A DNA stretch of 64,000 nt, taken from the NCBI GenBank assembly GCA_015179125.1, contig WHVA01000363.1, positions 54,827-118,826 of the forward strand, written 5' to 3'. A program made the translations under genes and the position numbers. The notes under the pieces were generated by a model. That model did no database searches. It saw only the letters and a program-made list of their open reading frames with translations, and had not been told where the DNA came from. Source of the stretch: Gautieria morchelliformis. Its lineage: Eukaryota > Basidiomycota > Agaricomycetes > Gomphales > Gomphaceae. How positions within the stretch are numbered: the stretch's first letter is position 1; each line of letters begins with the position of its first letter. This document shows positions 19,816-31,488 of the stretch, piece by piece.

Positions 19816-22800
19816 TCATCCAACTATGCATTCGACCGTACGCAAACCCACAACAACAGGGACGGTGGTCTCCGAATACGTGGTCAGCTCGTGAGTCACA
19901 TCTTTTCCACCTGTTGAACATGGCTGGATGACTGCTAAAAGATATCGATGGGGCTCCTCGAGGTCGAGTGTACGTGACTGTGGCATGATGACATAGATGA
20001 TGCAATGTAGCTGTGCATAAAATATTTGCCGAACATATGCTGGCCAATTTTGGCCATGGCGATTGTTAGCCACCATCAATGTATACTGTAAAAATATGAT
20101 GAGCCATAAAATTTTCTCCATTATTTAGAAATTATGCATTACTCACACAGACAAATCATGAATCACGGCAGATATGAGCCTGAGCTTCGCATATGGCACA
20201 GCTGGCTCGAATTTTGTCGCCACCGTTAGCAATACGAACTTTTCCCCATCTTGTCATAATTGAAGGTAGTTTGGTGACAATGACATTGGCGGGGCAGTTG
20301 AACAGCTACACAAAGTATAAAGTGATTCTTCGGCGAAGGTCCGGATCTGGCTGAAAAGCAAGGTTACGAGGTGTACGCAGGACTGTATTAGGAACTAAGA
20401 GGCCTCAATGTGTTAGCGGCACGCAAAGGGGGTGTCAGATCAAAGTATGCACATTCTGGGTAGACATGCTCCATCGCACTCACAGCTCCTTCTATGGCCT
20501 CCGGCGTCAGCATCTCATCAACTTGCGTATATAGGACCTTGAGCTGGGAGAGCTGTGCTGCACGTGTGACATACACCGACAGTGTGGCATAAGGGTGAAG
20601 CCGTGAGGTGACACGCGATCCCAGTTTGCCACAATATCGTTCCATTGGGAACACCCAAGTCGTCCAGGCAGGGCCGCAAAGACATATGTAGTTGGGAACA
20701 TGAAGGAGTGCATGAATATTGAAAGTACATGCAGGGAGATTCTTTTGTTAATAACGGTAATACCACCTGCCGTGATTGCTTCAAAACACGGACTGAGTAC
20801 AAAAAATCATAAAGAACGCACCTTTCATATTGTTGGACCCACTTTACAATAGATTTATGTAGTTCTTGTAGTGCTTCCCCGGTTATGGTGAACTGAAGAC
20901 ATGCCTTGATGATGTCAACAAGATTGCAGAAATGGCGATAGTATTTGTCGTTCGGGAAGCGACCGCATAAAAGAAATGGTCCTAAATGTTGGACCCAGAA
21001 TGACCAGAATTCTGCTTTATATTTGGAGTTGGTGATATTGGGCATGGCGCCAACGAAATCGGAGGGCATTGTCTTGGATGCCTCGGCGGTTTCAAGGCCT
21101 ATTTGTTCCCATATATGCGGTGCTAGGCGGTATTCTGGGTCAGCAGGTTCAATGTTCTTGAAGCAGCCCGATCCTGTCCAGTGCTCTTTTAGTAATGGAC
21201 AGATATTTTCGAAAAAAAGATGCATTATGTCATGTGGAAAAGAATCTGGCAGACTGAGTGACTTGAGGTGCAAAAGCCATGATAATTGGTTGACTCCATA
21301 GTGCATTCCTAGCTTGTCACGATGAGTCAGTTCAGCAGACAAGAGTTTGGTGAGATGTGTGGATGGACATTGTGTGTGCGGAAAGGCAGGTTGTTTGGAT
21401 CCCACCCATCTTCCCTGCACTGTCCTGGTCATTGTAGCGCCTGTAATGCGGGATAGTAGGTGGAGGTTGCTTTCTTCCCTGGCCATTTGATCTTAACACG
21501 TTCGCCTTGGATCAGACAGAAACGACATGGGCAATAAGCCGTATGCCCTCTCAAGCATAGCAGCTTGGACATAGCTGGGAAATCACCTGAAAATAAAATG
21601 AGATATGCATGCAAGTCAAAGTACTCATCGGTTGCGGCATCGTATGTGCGTATTCCACAAGCGAGTCAATCGAGTTCTTCAATTAGGGGCACTAAGAAGG
21701 TGTCCAGGCACTTGGGGACATTGGGACCAGGGATAACCATGACAGGAAGCAGATTGTCAAGTCGGGGGTGAACCTCTGATGTGATGTTGTAATTTGTTAA
21801 TAATACCGGCCAGGCCGAGTTACTCTTCTTTTTCCCTAGTGCTGGTCTAATAGCAAACACCTATGAATATGTTAGTGTAAATCATCCTGTATTAAATTGA
21901 CAATTTACCTGAAACCCATTGGTCGACCCCCGAGCACAATATCACGAGGATTGGAAAAATACTTGTGGCCGAGTGGTTCACCTTGAACTTCAACATGTCG
22001 ATCCAGGAGACCGCAGTAATGGGATCCATCAAAGACATCGCTGTATTCCCCTGGAGTGTGAGTGTATTGACTTCTATATTTGAGCTGTTCGATCATCGAG
22101 CGGCCTTCATACCCCTGCAGGCGAGGGGTGATCGGCAGATAAGGGAGCTGTGCAATCGGTTTGTCATTGGCATGGTAGCGAGGGTTACCACAGATTGAGC
22201 AATATGTGTCAGCTCGGAAGGAATCCACATATAGAAGGCAGGATTCAGGCTTGATGCCTGAAAGAAACTCAATTCACTGGTACATTAGATATTCAGTGTC
22301 GAGGTTGAGTTTGCGTCAAAAGAGCCTGCGCATGTTGTTATATGTAGACCGAGGGAGCCCTGAGCCTGACATGCACAGGGCAAACGCGCAGATGTTATCT
22401 AGGTCATCATCAGTTAACAGATCTCCACCTGTGGTTGAAGAAAGATTGTTAGGTACATAATTTGTTATATAAATAAAAAATGCAGACGTATGGCATGCAA
22501 TTGTGCCTTCCACTCTTCTCCATAGCGTTCTTGGAGCACGCGAATGAGGTCTTCGTTGGTGATCTCATCGCGTTCCTCATCCTCAACCTCCTCGACTTCG
22601 ACCTCTTCCTCAAGTCCTTCATTCTCATTGAGATTGGGGAAGATTTTGTCTTCGTCCACTATACTTAAGGAAATCGATGGTGCGTCAGACAGATAATCCT
22701 CCAGTGTATCTTCCATGACGACATCATTGCCACCATTGTTGTTGGCAAACTGATCGAGATGTTGATCAGGGTCCAGCTTATTGTGCCTGGTGTCGGGCAC
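19816..22800 (-). pseudogene. Plavaka-type (CACTA) transposase relic
   Basis: Reading the minus strand from 22800: an acidic N-terminal piece (EEEVEVEEVEDEERDE), CSICGNPRYHANDKP, GYEGRSMIEQLKYRSQYTHT and DVFDGSHYCGLL (about 22228-21905), then an intron-like gap, NITSEVHPRLDNLLPVMVIP, DFPAMSKLLCLRGHTAYCPC, and LPDSFPHDIMHLFFENICPL (about 21250). The C-terminal pieces are FPMERYCGKLGSRV (about 20650) and HRYLLAVIQPC (about 19950). This order matches Plavaka transposases of basidiomycetes (tnp2 relatives). Several stops and frameshifts, for example TAG near 21670, mark it as dead. I found no CACTA termini. Confidence 0.8.
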
Positions 22801-22896
22801 ACTGTCCGAATCCGATGATGAGAGCGCTCATGCTTTTTTTAGCAGCTCTTGATGTCATCAACGTTGCTGTGCAGCAAGTGGTTTCATGCAAGAGGG

Positions 22897-22949
22897 GATA
22901 AGTTCTGCTGTGCCCTTGTGATACAAGGCATAAGATCGACATATTTACA
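22897..22949 (+). repeat. Gypsy-2 LTR 3' fragment
   Basis: AAGTTCTGCTGTGCCCTTGT and the following bases to ATATTTACA match the last ~50 bp of the Gypsy-2 LTR (39610-39655). Confidence 0.7.
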
Positions 22950-23264
22950 GCGGGAATCGGATAGACATACGGGGTAAGTATCTAACGCAGGACAAGGGGA
23001 TGACAAGGGGGGTGCAGGGTAGAGTAAGTACAATGGCGAAGAACAAGGTGTGTAAGTACAATAGGCATCGGAACAAACGGAATTACAGAAATAGTATCTT
23101 GCTGTGTTCAGGGTTGAGTACGGGTGCTGGTGACTGGAGGTGGCCAGGGGTACTGAGGAACAAGGGGTAGAGGTTGAGGGTTGCGGATGTTGCGGAATAG
23201 AGTCGGAGGTGGTGCGGAGGTGTTCTGGAGATGGTGGAGATGGTTGAGTGGAACAGTCGTAACA
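22950..23264 (-). repeat. Gypsy-1-related LTR fragment
   Basis: The text GACAAGGGGGGTGCAGGGTA, the following ACAATGGCGAAGAACAAGG, and the end CAGTCGTAACA follow the Gypsy-1 LTR (31900-32178) in order with many differences. It ends inside a gag zinc knuckle: the next bases, CCTGTCTGGCCACATTC, continue the gag seen intact at 62236. Confidence 0.6.
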
Positions 23265-23685
23265 CCTGTCTGGCCACATTCAAAGCAGCTTGCGCTGCTG
23301 TGCGCATTCTGTGGCTGGTCTGGGGGACAGCCAGATGGCTTTTTCAGGTAGCTTGGCTTCGCCAAGCTCCCCGACGCCTGAGGCGGCTTCGTCTCAGGTG
23401 GATGACCTGATTGCGGCGGCCTTGTTGCCATAGGCGGTTGGAAAGGCAGCGGGTTTGTTAAAGCCTGACTGTTTAACTGGCTTGCTTGTCACAAGCTGTG
23501 ATGTGATGGCCATTATGGCCACAGTTTCTGCCCGGTGCATCCCTTGATTGTACCGGGATGCTTCTTCAATCATACGGGCAGCTTCAAAGAGCTGCTCAAT
23601 CAAGCTGGACTCAGCATTGTAGCCCTTTTTGAGGACCTCATTGTGCAACATATCACGCAATGCTGACAGGAATGTCAAGATTGGT
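23265..23685 (-). pseudogene. Gypsy-2-type gag relic
   Basis: On the minus strand: NEVLKKGYNAESSLIEQLFE, then AARMIEEASRYNQGMHRAET and the knuckle start CFECGQTG, matching Gypsy-2 gag 41640-42060. The knuckle is interrupted by the LTR fragment at 22950-23264. The upstream part ends at the LTR-D junction near 23671. Confidence 0.75.
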
Positions 23686-24708
23686 TTTTAGGTGTTAATA
23701 TCGTGTATTAGTGAACACAGCGAATGCCCAAATTGCTTGTGCGAAGAAGTGTGCTGTTCAGCGAATAGGATGAACCAATAAATGTTCAGAAGGTAAGAGG
23801 GCTGCCTGAATGGGGCTTTCCCTATCTACAGTCGTAGTGAAATATCCCATGACGCTTGACAATGTAACATGCAAGGTGTCATGGAAAGGTTGTTCAGCAG
23901 CAACAATCCTTTCACTGGCGAAGGTGCTGCTTCGGAGCCCTTCGCCGACAGCACTTGTATAGTACGAAGGCTAAGGTAATGAAGGGGAAGTACAAAAACT
24001 CACCAATGGTGCTTAAGTCCTCCTCTGGTCGAAGATAGGAATCTATAGGAGAGGGCTCAAGACGATGGTCACAGTGAGGTCAAGTTTTGCACAAGATAGA
24101 CGTATGATAATTGAACTGGGGAATATACATGTGAATGTAAACTACTTATATTGAATGCTCATATGATATCAGTGAATAGGAAAGAGGCCGTCTTGAGTCA
24201 GGGTTGGATAGGGGTGCGCGGTCAGGATACAAATAGGTGAAACACATATACAATAGAAATAAGGAGGAGTGCAAATGTGAAATGACGGGGAGGAAAGAGG
24301 ACGAAGGTAGGTATGTACGAAAACACGCCTTGAGACCTGCATACACATTACCCTGTATGGACTCTTCATCTGCTGGGTTGATCCCACACAATCTATGGGT
24401 AGGATGCCCCGTGAATGCATTCTGACCATAGGAACACCCAAAGGGGGTTGAGTTGAGAAGATGATGGGACCAGTGATGAACCATCAAGCCGGGTAAAGGA
24501 TGTCGATCGTTGTTGATGGTATGCCTACTGGCGAATGATGTGAGTAGTGAATGGTCAATCGGCAAATGAGGCGAAGAGCGAATGGAGTGAACATAGAAGA
24601 GGTGTGGTCAAAGGGAAGGGTGAAGCTGAGCGAACATAAAGGAGGAGTGGTGAAATGGAAAATAGGGATAGCTGGGTACAAGAAATAAACGAGTATTGCC
24701 ATTGTCTA
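23671..24708 (-). repeat. LTR-D, long LTR-like repeat
   Basis: Begins TGTCAAGATTGG next to gag and runs about 1.03 kb. It matches 62625-63640 and a third start at 63815. There is no coding content beyond chance ORFs. Orientation is uncertain; the position upstream of gag on the minus strand suggests a 5' LTR role. Confidence 0.55.
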
Positions 24709-24908
24709 TGGCACTCAGCAACACACGAGGACCAAGAATTTCGACATTAGATTATATTTCATCCGAGATATAGTCGAAGATGGAGAAATTAAGCTTGTGT
24801 ACCTACCAACGGAACACATGCTAGCCGATCTTCTCACTAAAGGACTTCCTAGTCCTAGAGTGAGAATCCTCAACGAGAAAATTGGAATATATTAAGCTTG
24901 AGGGGGCG
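24709..24908 (+). pseudogene. Copia-2 pol C-terminal fragment (RNase H end)
   Basis: Reads NTRTKNFDIRLYFIRDIVED, then LVYLPTEHMLADLLTKGLPS with the ending NEKIGIY, the same C-terminus as Copia-1 (2074-2300). A polypurine tract (TTGAGGGGGCG) and a 3' LTR follow. The rest of the element is missing. Confidence 0.8.
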
Positions 24909-25393
24909 TGTTGGGTGCATTTATGCTCCTGCACCAAAATCAAGCATAATATGTTCAATTTATTGTGTGGTGTTTCCAATTGTTTCTCACATTGTTCTTG
25001 TACCATGCATCCATTTCTCTGCTTATTTTCGAAATTTTCCAGTCACTCCCTATCTCTCCATTTCATTCTGTTATTTCTATTTTCACAGGCGGCTGCACCC
25101 AGCGGAGTTTGAAATGACTTTGACGAGCCCTTGGGCGCTAAAGGGCTGGGTGCACGTATATGCCTTCTGAGACAGGATTGTACTCCTCTCTCAGTGACAA
25201 TAAATTCACTGAGAGAGGCAAGTAGTATTCTTCATATTTACATAGCATGTTGACTGAAAATCATGTAGTGTATTTGATTCTAGGTACTGTATTAATATAT
25301 CAGTGACAATAAATTCACTGAGAGAGTACATTTGATTCTAGCTTTCTAAGAACTCTACCGAACCTTCCCTGCCATAGCCCCTAGTTGCTAACA
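24909..25393 (+). repeat. Copia-2 3' LTR
   Basis: 485 bp from TGTTGGGTGC to GTTGCTAACA. The outer ~200 bp resemble the Copia-1 LTR; the rest has diverged except for the hairpin at 25185-25218. It sits in a Gypsy-2-type ORF3 relic, which starts at once on its right. Confidence 0.8.
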
Positions 25394-26955
25394 CAACGGC
25401 CCCGAGACAGGGGGCCGCAGACATTCTTCGTGCTCCAATAGACCAGGAGCACTGGATCATCGTGGGATGGGAGGACGCCCTCGCCATCATCCACCCGGAC
25501 GATTGCACAACGTGTGCGGACTACGCCGCGCACCTAAGGGCCACGACAGGCACCCGCTGTTGTGACAAACGCAATTATTTCACTTCAAATCGTTTATATA
25601 TAAAAAGAAACTAATAAAGAAAGAAAAGAAAAACAAAAGAAAAATCAAAAGAAACAGAAATTATATTTATGATGGACGTCGGCGCAGACGATGATCACAC
25701 GAAATTTATGACATGCTATATTACTCATAGATCAGGTAATATACAGGAGTTCGAGCGTCGACCACGTGCGGTCGATCAGGGATGGCGCGCCTATCGAGTG
25801 ATGGCATCGGCCATGACGTCGACAGGCGCCAGGCCATAGGCACCGAGGGGTGCAGGCACCAAATGCCACAGAGAATAATAGACTGCGCAGGGGTACAGGG
25901 TGCTGTGGAGCGACCTGAGAAAGTCACCTGCAGTATACATACTCAATCAGCTGCCCCACAAGAAGGGCACAGAAACAGCGGCCCCATCTCCAAGCCCAAC
26001 ATATATGCTGGGCAGGGTAGACTCAGATCCATTTTCTATTTGAATCCCATGACACGTCTGACTGATTACTATCTTAACATCATGTGGACAGGGGCTTTGT
26101 ATACTAGGTACAAATCTCTATTCCAAAAACCCAGACAATCCTAACACCATCCCCATCACCCCATGACTTTATGACTATAAATTAGTCACCCCTTAGTTAC
26201 AAAGTAGTTTTTCGACCCATCCATCCAATATCTTGAACACTAGTAGTTACTATCAATATAGTATAAATAGCTAGTACAAATGTATGAATGAAATCATCCA
26301 GAATCGATTATTCTGCCTCCTGAAATTACTGTAGTCTTGTTTGATAGCTACAGAGCTCAGATCTTGATAGTTTATTCCAAATCTTCGTCGAGAGTCTACT
26401 ATCACTATTTACTCTATACTACCTTAAAAGCGAACGCTTTTGATTTGACTATCCCTTGGATCGACACCATTCTTCTGTCGATGCGGTCACGTGACCCTCA
26501 TTCATCAGTGCTGGACGCGCCTCGAAAGGCTTAGTCAGCACATAGAACAGAGGCGAACGCAGTGGTTTCAATCACTGAGCAATAGATTCTACTTGTTAAA
26601 AGGCACTAATTGACACCTTAATCTAAAACCCGCAAGGTCAAATTGCGGGACGAAGACATCGGCGACGCCGTCTATGCAACCTAGGGATGGCTCCCAAGGG
26701 GCATCGTGCGTGACGCGTGAGAAGAGCCCCTCCGGGATGTCCACGACCTTAAGAAGGAGGTCAAGGAGTTGGAATGCGCGGTCGAAGACCGTGACGGCGC
26801 GCTCGCAACCGAGCGTGCCAGGATCAAGGAACTGGAGCAACAGCTGAGTGCAGCGCAGCTCCAGGTTACCCTGGCCCGCGTTGCCTCAAAAAGGCTGGGA
26901 CATGACCCAGCCGCGGACCCAGTGGCCGGGCCATCATCACTTCGTGCGACGGTGC
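25394..26955 (+). pseudogene. Gypsy-2-type ORF3 relic, split by LTR-X
   Basis: 25394-25557 and 26629-26955 match Gypsy-2 ORF3 (47460-47945): GPRDRGPQTFFV-type DNA with EHWIIVGWEDALAIIHPDDC, then after the insertion DVHDLKKEVKELECAVEDRD and the heptad-like KELEQQLSAAQLQVTLARVA. LTR-X (25558-26628) splits it with a CCCGC duplication. At about 26955 the match stops and minus-strand protease sequence begins. Confidence 0.8.
25558..26628 (+). repeat. LTR-X solo LTR, copy A (TG...AA ends)
   Basis: 1071 bp, flanked by a 5-bp duplication CCCGC (25553-25557 and 26629-26633). It starts TGTTGTGACAAACGC and ends TTAATCTAAAA. TATAAATA at 26262-26269 would be a core promoter in plus orientation, about 360 bp before the end, as in an LTR. 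It is noncoding. Copies B (42715-43787) and C (30908-38714, interrupted) have the same ends where present. Confidence 0.85.
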
Positions 26956-27576
26956 CTCCAGGTTCGGCGTCGGCGCTTGGGTGATTCTGCTCACCCGTGG
27001 CCCCTTGTCCTCGTTCTTCGATTTGTCGTCGTCGAATGAGACCTTGCCCGTGGGGATCACCTCGTTTCCCTTGCGGATCGTCCCTGGGCTCGAGAAGTCC
27101 AGGGTTATGCCGAATCTCCTTAGGAACGGTGTCCCTAAGATCGCGTCGTAATATTCGACGTTTGCTACGTCGAAGTATTCGTCGTATGTCCCACGACCAA
27201 ACTTGATGGTCATGTTCATTCCATAGTTGATCGTGGAACGGCTGCCTATGCAGGCTAGCTGCTGCGCGATTGGTTGCTCCAGGGAGAATGTCTTCATCCC
27301 TGTAGCTCGCGTGAATTCGGGGGACAGCAGTACCCCTTCGCTGCCACTATCTAGCAGGCAGTGGGCTTTTATGCCGATTATTTCCCAGTACCCCGATAGG
27401 GTACGGTTCTCACTACGCGGACGCGTTGGCCGCGTTCTGTGTTTGCTTCGGTGGTGATACACCGGCTCGGCCGCCTTATCTGGCGTGACCGATGTGCGTG
27501 CCGCCATGACTTTTGTGGCGGTTTTGTCTTCCAGCGCGAATCTGATCGCGCTGGACCTGTAGGCGGTGTCCTCCAC
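26956..27576 (-). pseudogene. Gypsy-2-type protease relic
   Basis: One open frame with an aspartic protease: AHCLLDSGSEGVLLSPEFTR, YDAILGTPFLRRFGITLDFS, and the basic stretch before it (EPVYHHRSKHRTRPTRP). It is less damaged than the same region of Gypsy-2 (42260-42720), which has a small deletion before LLDSGSEG. It is joined in opposite orientation to the ORF3 relic. Confidence 0.8.
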
Positions 27577-27589
27577 CTCTTCGTCCCAT

Positions 27590-28624
27590 TGCGTCAGAAT
27601 CTATAAGTCGACCCCATTCTGGGGTAAGAAAGTTGGAAACCATAAGGGATGGCCCTTCTCCTTTACGTTCTGGGGTTGCCTTTTCACTGGTGTGTGTCCA
27701 TTTTGTTTTCCAACGATTGTTTGCATAAAACATCGACTCATCATGTGTGACAAGGATGATTCAGAAGCAGCCCCCTGGGACAGCAAATCCAACCGGTTGG
27801 GAGATCATCACTCCATCCTTGTCATAGATCACCATTCATTTTTCATAGTGGCCCATCATTCAAGAAACTTCTTGCAGTAGTCAACAACGTCCTCCCTTTC
27901 ATGACCGTCAATGTACATCCCGTTTTTTTTTTCACCCGTACCGCCAGTCCAGCTTGTGGAGCCACCTTCTGCCTGTGCGAACAGATATATCCTTAGTACC
28001 CACGTATTCCTGCATCTCATCAGTCTTGAGGAAGTCTACAATATCCTTGTAGCTGGATTAATTGCTGTAAGTCCTCATCCTCGATAATTGAGGAATGATA
28101 TCGTCCATAACGATGGAGCGGCAGTTTTCCTGTCTGCAGGTACCTGTGGATCCATGTCCGTACATTCTGCGCATGATAAACACTACAGCCAGCTGCTTTT
28201 GCTGCAATCAACGAGGCTTCTCTCCATGTATATGAGAGCTCTGGGTCTAGGTAAAGGTTCAAAGTCCCTAACATTGAGGTAATCCATGCTCAAAAAAAAC
28301 ATCCAGGGCTTTGTCTTTGCTCTTGACCGTGATTTTGGCTCTAGCCCGCCGAAGGGCAGGGAAATCACCCCAGTCCAAGACTCCTAGTGCTTGGTCTGTG
28401 CTATTTTTTTCACTGTTGTCATGCAGATCTGCAAGAAGTTCAGAAATACGACTTGCAGGGAGGGGACTCGGGGTTCTGCTTGCTGACCCCGCATTGTCCA
28501 CGGCCTCAGAAACTGACAACTCTGAGCTCTAAAACTAAGGTCAAATTCCAACAGTAAGTGATCTACAAGCTGACTTACATTGCGTGACATTGGAGGTGTA
28601 GTATACCGCAGACTCGGAGTGCAA
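27590..28624 (-). pseudogene. Tc1-like transposon fragment
   Basis: Matches 57900-58970 of the Tc1-like element: SELLADLHDNSEKNS, LNLYLDPELSYTWREASLIA, VRTWIHRYLQTGKLPLHRYG and the first catalytic motif HDESMFYANN-type region (27720-27750). About 36 bp near 28040 are missing. Both ends are cut: on the left by Gypsy protease sequence, on the right by a Gypsy-2 LTR fragment. No TIRs remain. Confidence 0.8.
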
Positions 28625-28790
28625 GTGGGCCCCTTAGGGACACACTGTATAGTTTATGCGTGGGAACCGGCCAGCAGTTCCCATCGCATCTTACTCTTAC
28701 CTGTCACTACATAGCATTCAGAATACCACTCATTGGTGAAGTTCTGTTGTGCCCTTGTGATACAAGGTCTTAAGATCGACATCCTTTACA
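28625..28790 (+). repeat. Gypsy-2 LTR fragment
   Basis: From GTGGGCCCCTTAGGGAC to CATCCTTTACA, the last ~165 bp of the 212-bp Gypsy-2 LTR with several differences. The next 50 bp are not the normal Gypsy-2 leader. Confidence 0.8.
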
Positions 28791-28839
28791 TCGATAAGTT
28801 GGCATCCGAGAGGGGGGCTTCTTGTTCAGACTGCTCTAA

Positions 28840-30907
28840 AGATGAGGCAGATGATTGCTCAGCAACACTACCGGACTCACGAGCATGAGACAATCGCGGT
28901 GCTCAAGGCTCTCATGAAATGGGAGGATAAACTACTGGGACGAAGGTTCACCCTCGTCACAGACCACAAAGGGCTCGAATACTTCGAGACCCAGAAGAGC
29001 CTATCTGACTGCCAGCTCAGATGGTGGGAGTTTCTATCCCATTTCAACTTCAACACCGTACATGTTGACAGTATAGAGAACAAGGTAGCAGACTGCCTGT
29101 CGCGCTACTACGAGAGCGACACGAGTGACGACAATCACCCGGACCATGTCTTCGTAAATGCAGACGCGTGGCTGGACCCGGAAGGTGAGCTGTTGCCCAC
29201 CGACCGATATATCGAGCTGCGAACAGCAGCGACGAGATGGTCTAACCGCCTCGCAGAGAGGCGATGACAACGACGATGACATCCGAGTCATCGCCGCGGG
29301 TAACGATGGCGCGCCCCTGCACCAGAGCATTCAGCAAGGCGTAGACCTGTCCAAGGTCTTACGAGATGCGTACCATAGGGACGCCATGTTCTCAAAGATC
29401 ATGGAGCACCTGGACGCACACCCGAGATTCGGAATCCGGGACGGGCTGATCTGGACTAAGAATCAGCTCAAGAGAGACATTATCGCCGTCCCCCTATCTG
29501 TTCTTCAAGGGGAAGGAGGCTGATCGAAATAATCATCAATCGAGCACACCAGATAGTCAGTCACTACAGCCATCTGAAGACATCAAACTATGTTCGAAGG
29601 TCATATTGGTGGCCAGGCATGAGCCCGGACATCGAGTCATTCTGCACATCGTGCGCAAAGTGTCAGATGACAAAAACCAGGCCACAATGGCCCAAAGGCT
29701 TACTACACAGCCTACCCATCCCGGATAGGCCATGGCAGTCAATTGGCATCGACTTCATGGGGCCCCTGCCCAAATCCAACAACTGTGACTACCTGATGGT
29801 AGTCATTGACCGACTAACATCGCTCGTACACCTCGTACCAACCACAACGAGCGTGTCAGCCAAGGGAGTAGCCTGGCTATTTCTGAAAGAAATCGTTCGA
29901 CTCCATGGAGTCCCAGACTCCATCATCTCAGATGGAGACTCGAAGTTCAGGTCAATCTTCTGGCGTGAACTACAGTGACTCATGGGGACCATGTGAAGAA
30001 TAAGAGTATCTGAGATTTGTTTGAATGAGAGTAAGATTCAGACTTCAAAGTGAAGTCGAATCGAGTGGGGTGTCATTCTGTAGAAAATAGTCTACGCAGT
30101 GTATATGCGCAGTGAAATAGATTCTAACACAAGTTAGATGTCTCGAGATGAAAGCTTATGTGGGTAACAAGTGAGTTCAATTAACTGGCTGGGTACAATG
30201 CATAGCGTGGCTATTTAACTGTCGTGCGAATGAACTAGGTGTAAATGGGATGGGTATGTAGTTGAACGCGTGTACGTGACTTGGAGGTTGGTGCGCCAGG
30301 TGCTGCGGTAGGTACGTGTCATGCGGACTGGAAGGGGGTGTTTGTGATTAAATACATCAGAAACGAGATATGTGCTCGAAAGGGAAGGTAGAAAGGAAGA
30401 AACAGAAAAGAAGGGATTGTGTGATGGACTGGCCATTGAGTCGCTCCACGGATCATTGTGCTTTGGGCTTTGTCTCTGTTCAGGGGCGGATCTGTAGGTT
30501 GCTGGATCAGCTGCGTGTCCGCGGGTTGTTGGGTTGTTGTGGTGGATCGTGTGGGCCTGTGTGCAATCGAGGGGGAAGCCAAGGAGTAGTGGCATGGGCG
30601 TGTTTCGGGTAGAAGGGGTTGGACAAAGTAATAGTGAAGTGAGAGCAATGTTTTTGGTTTGGAATTGTGACAGACCAAGCTCCTCATGTCGACTGCCTTC
30701 CATCCCCAAACGGATGGAGCAACCGAGTGCGCAAACCACTTGATCGGACAGATATTGCGCATGGTCGTCAGGGACTATCAGAAGGATTGGGCATTGAAAT
30801 GCCCAATGGTTGAGGTCGCCCTCAACAGAAATGTCAGCGCAACCACAGGGTTCGCACCCTTTGAGCTGAACCACGGCTATATGCCGCGGATAGATCTCCT
30901 CGAGCAG
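28840..30907 (+). pseudogene. Gypsy-2-type pol relic: RNase H and integrase
   Basis: RNase H end (QQHYRTHEHETIAVLKALMK, VTDHKGLEYFETQKSLSD), the integrase zinc region (29530-29660, CTSCAKCQMTKTRPQWPKG), and the catalytic core (IGIDFMGPLPKSN, GVPDSIISDGDSKF, then after the solo LTR TAFHPQTDGATECANHLIGQ). It follows Gypsy-2 44900-46670. The second catalytic Asp region reads SDGDSKF where Gypsy-2 has SDRDSKF. TGA at 29976-29978 stands where Gypsy-2 has CGA. A solo LTR splits it at 29992-30672, and LTR-X copy C cuts it at about 30908. Confidence 0.85.
29992..30672. repeat. Solo LTR with GACCA duplication
   Basis: 681 bp, TGTGAAG...TTGTGACA, flanked by GACCA at 29987-29991 and 30673-30677. The uninterrupted site exists in Gypsy-2 at about 46444 (GACTA). 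A family distinct from the others here. Confidence 0.85.
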
Positions 30908-31488
30908 ATGGGTCGAAAAACTACTTGTAACTAAGGGGTGACTAATTATAGTCATGAAGTCATGGGGTGATGGAGATAGTATCAGGATTATTTAGGCTTT
31001 GGAATAGGGATCTGTACTTAGCATACAAAGCCCCTGTCCACATGATGTTAGGATAATAGTCAGCTGGTTGTGTCATGGAGTTCAAATAGAAAATGAGAAT
31101 TAAATCTGCCCTGCCTAGCATAAATGCTAGGCTTGGTGATGGGGCCGCTGTCTCTGTGCCTTTTCTGTGGGGCAGCTAATTGAGTACATGTACCGCGGAT
31201 GACATTCTCAAGTCACTCCACAATACCCGGTGCTCCTGCGCAGTCTGTACCTCTCTGCGGCGTTTGGTGCCCACACCTCCTCGGTGCCTGTCGACATCAT
31301 GGCCGATGCCATCACTCGATAGGCACGCTGTCTCTGATCGGCCGCACGTGGTCGACACCCGTATCCCTGTATCTTATCTAATCTGTAGATAAGATAGCAA
31401 TTCATGATTTTGTGTGTCCGTCGTCTGCGCCGACGTCCATCGTAAGTGTCATTTCTATCTCTTTTGATCTTTTTTCTTTGTTTCCTTT
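30908..31488 (-). repeat. LTR-X copy C, inner part
   Basis: The reverse complement of positions ~60-650 of LTR-X, truncated at its 3' end where it meets the pol relic at about 30908. The first ~60 bp lie at 38647-38714, on the far side of Gypsy-1, which inserted into it. Confidence 0.8.

Noticed and set aside
30215-30955. 246-codon minus-strand ORF
   Set aside because: It lies across the end of a solo LTR and a pol relic; the composition is unlike protein and no domain is visible. The solo LTR and integrase explain the sequence.
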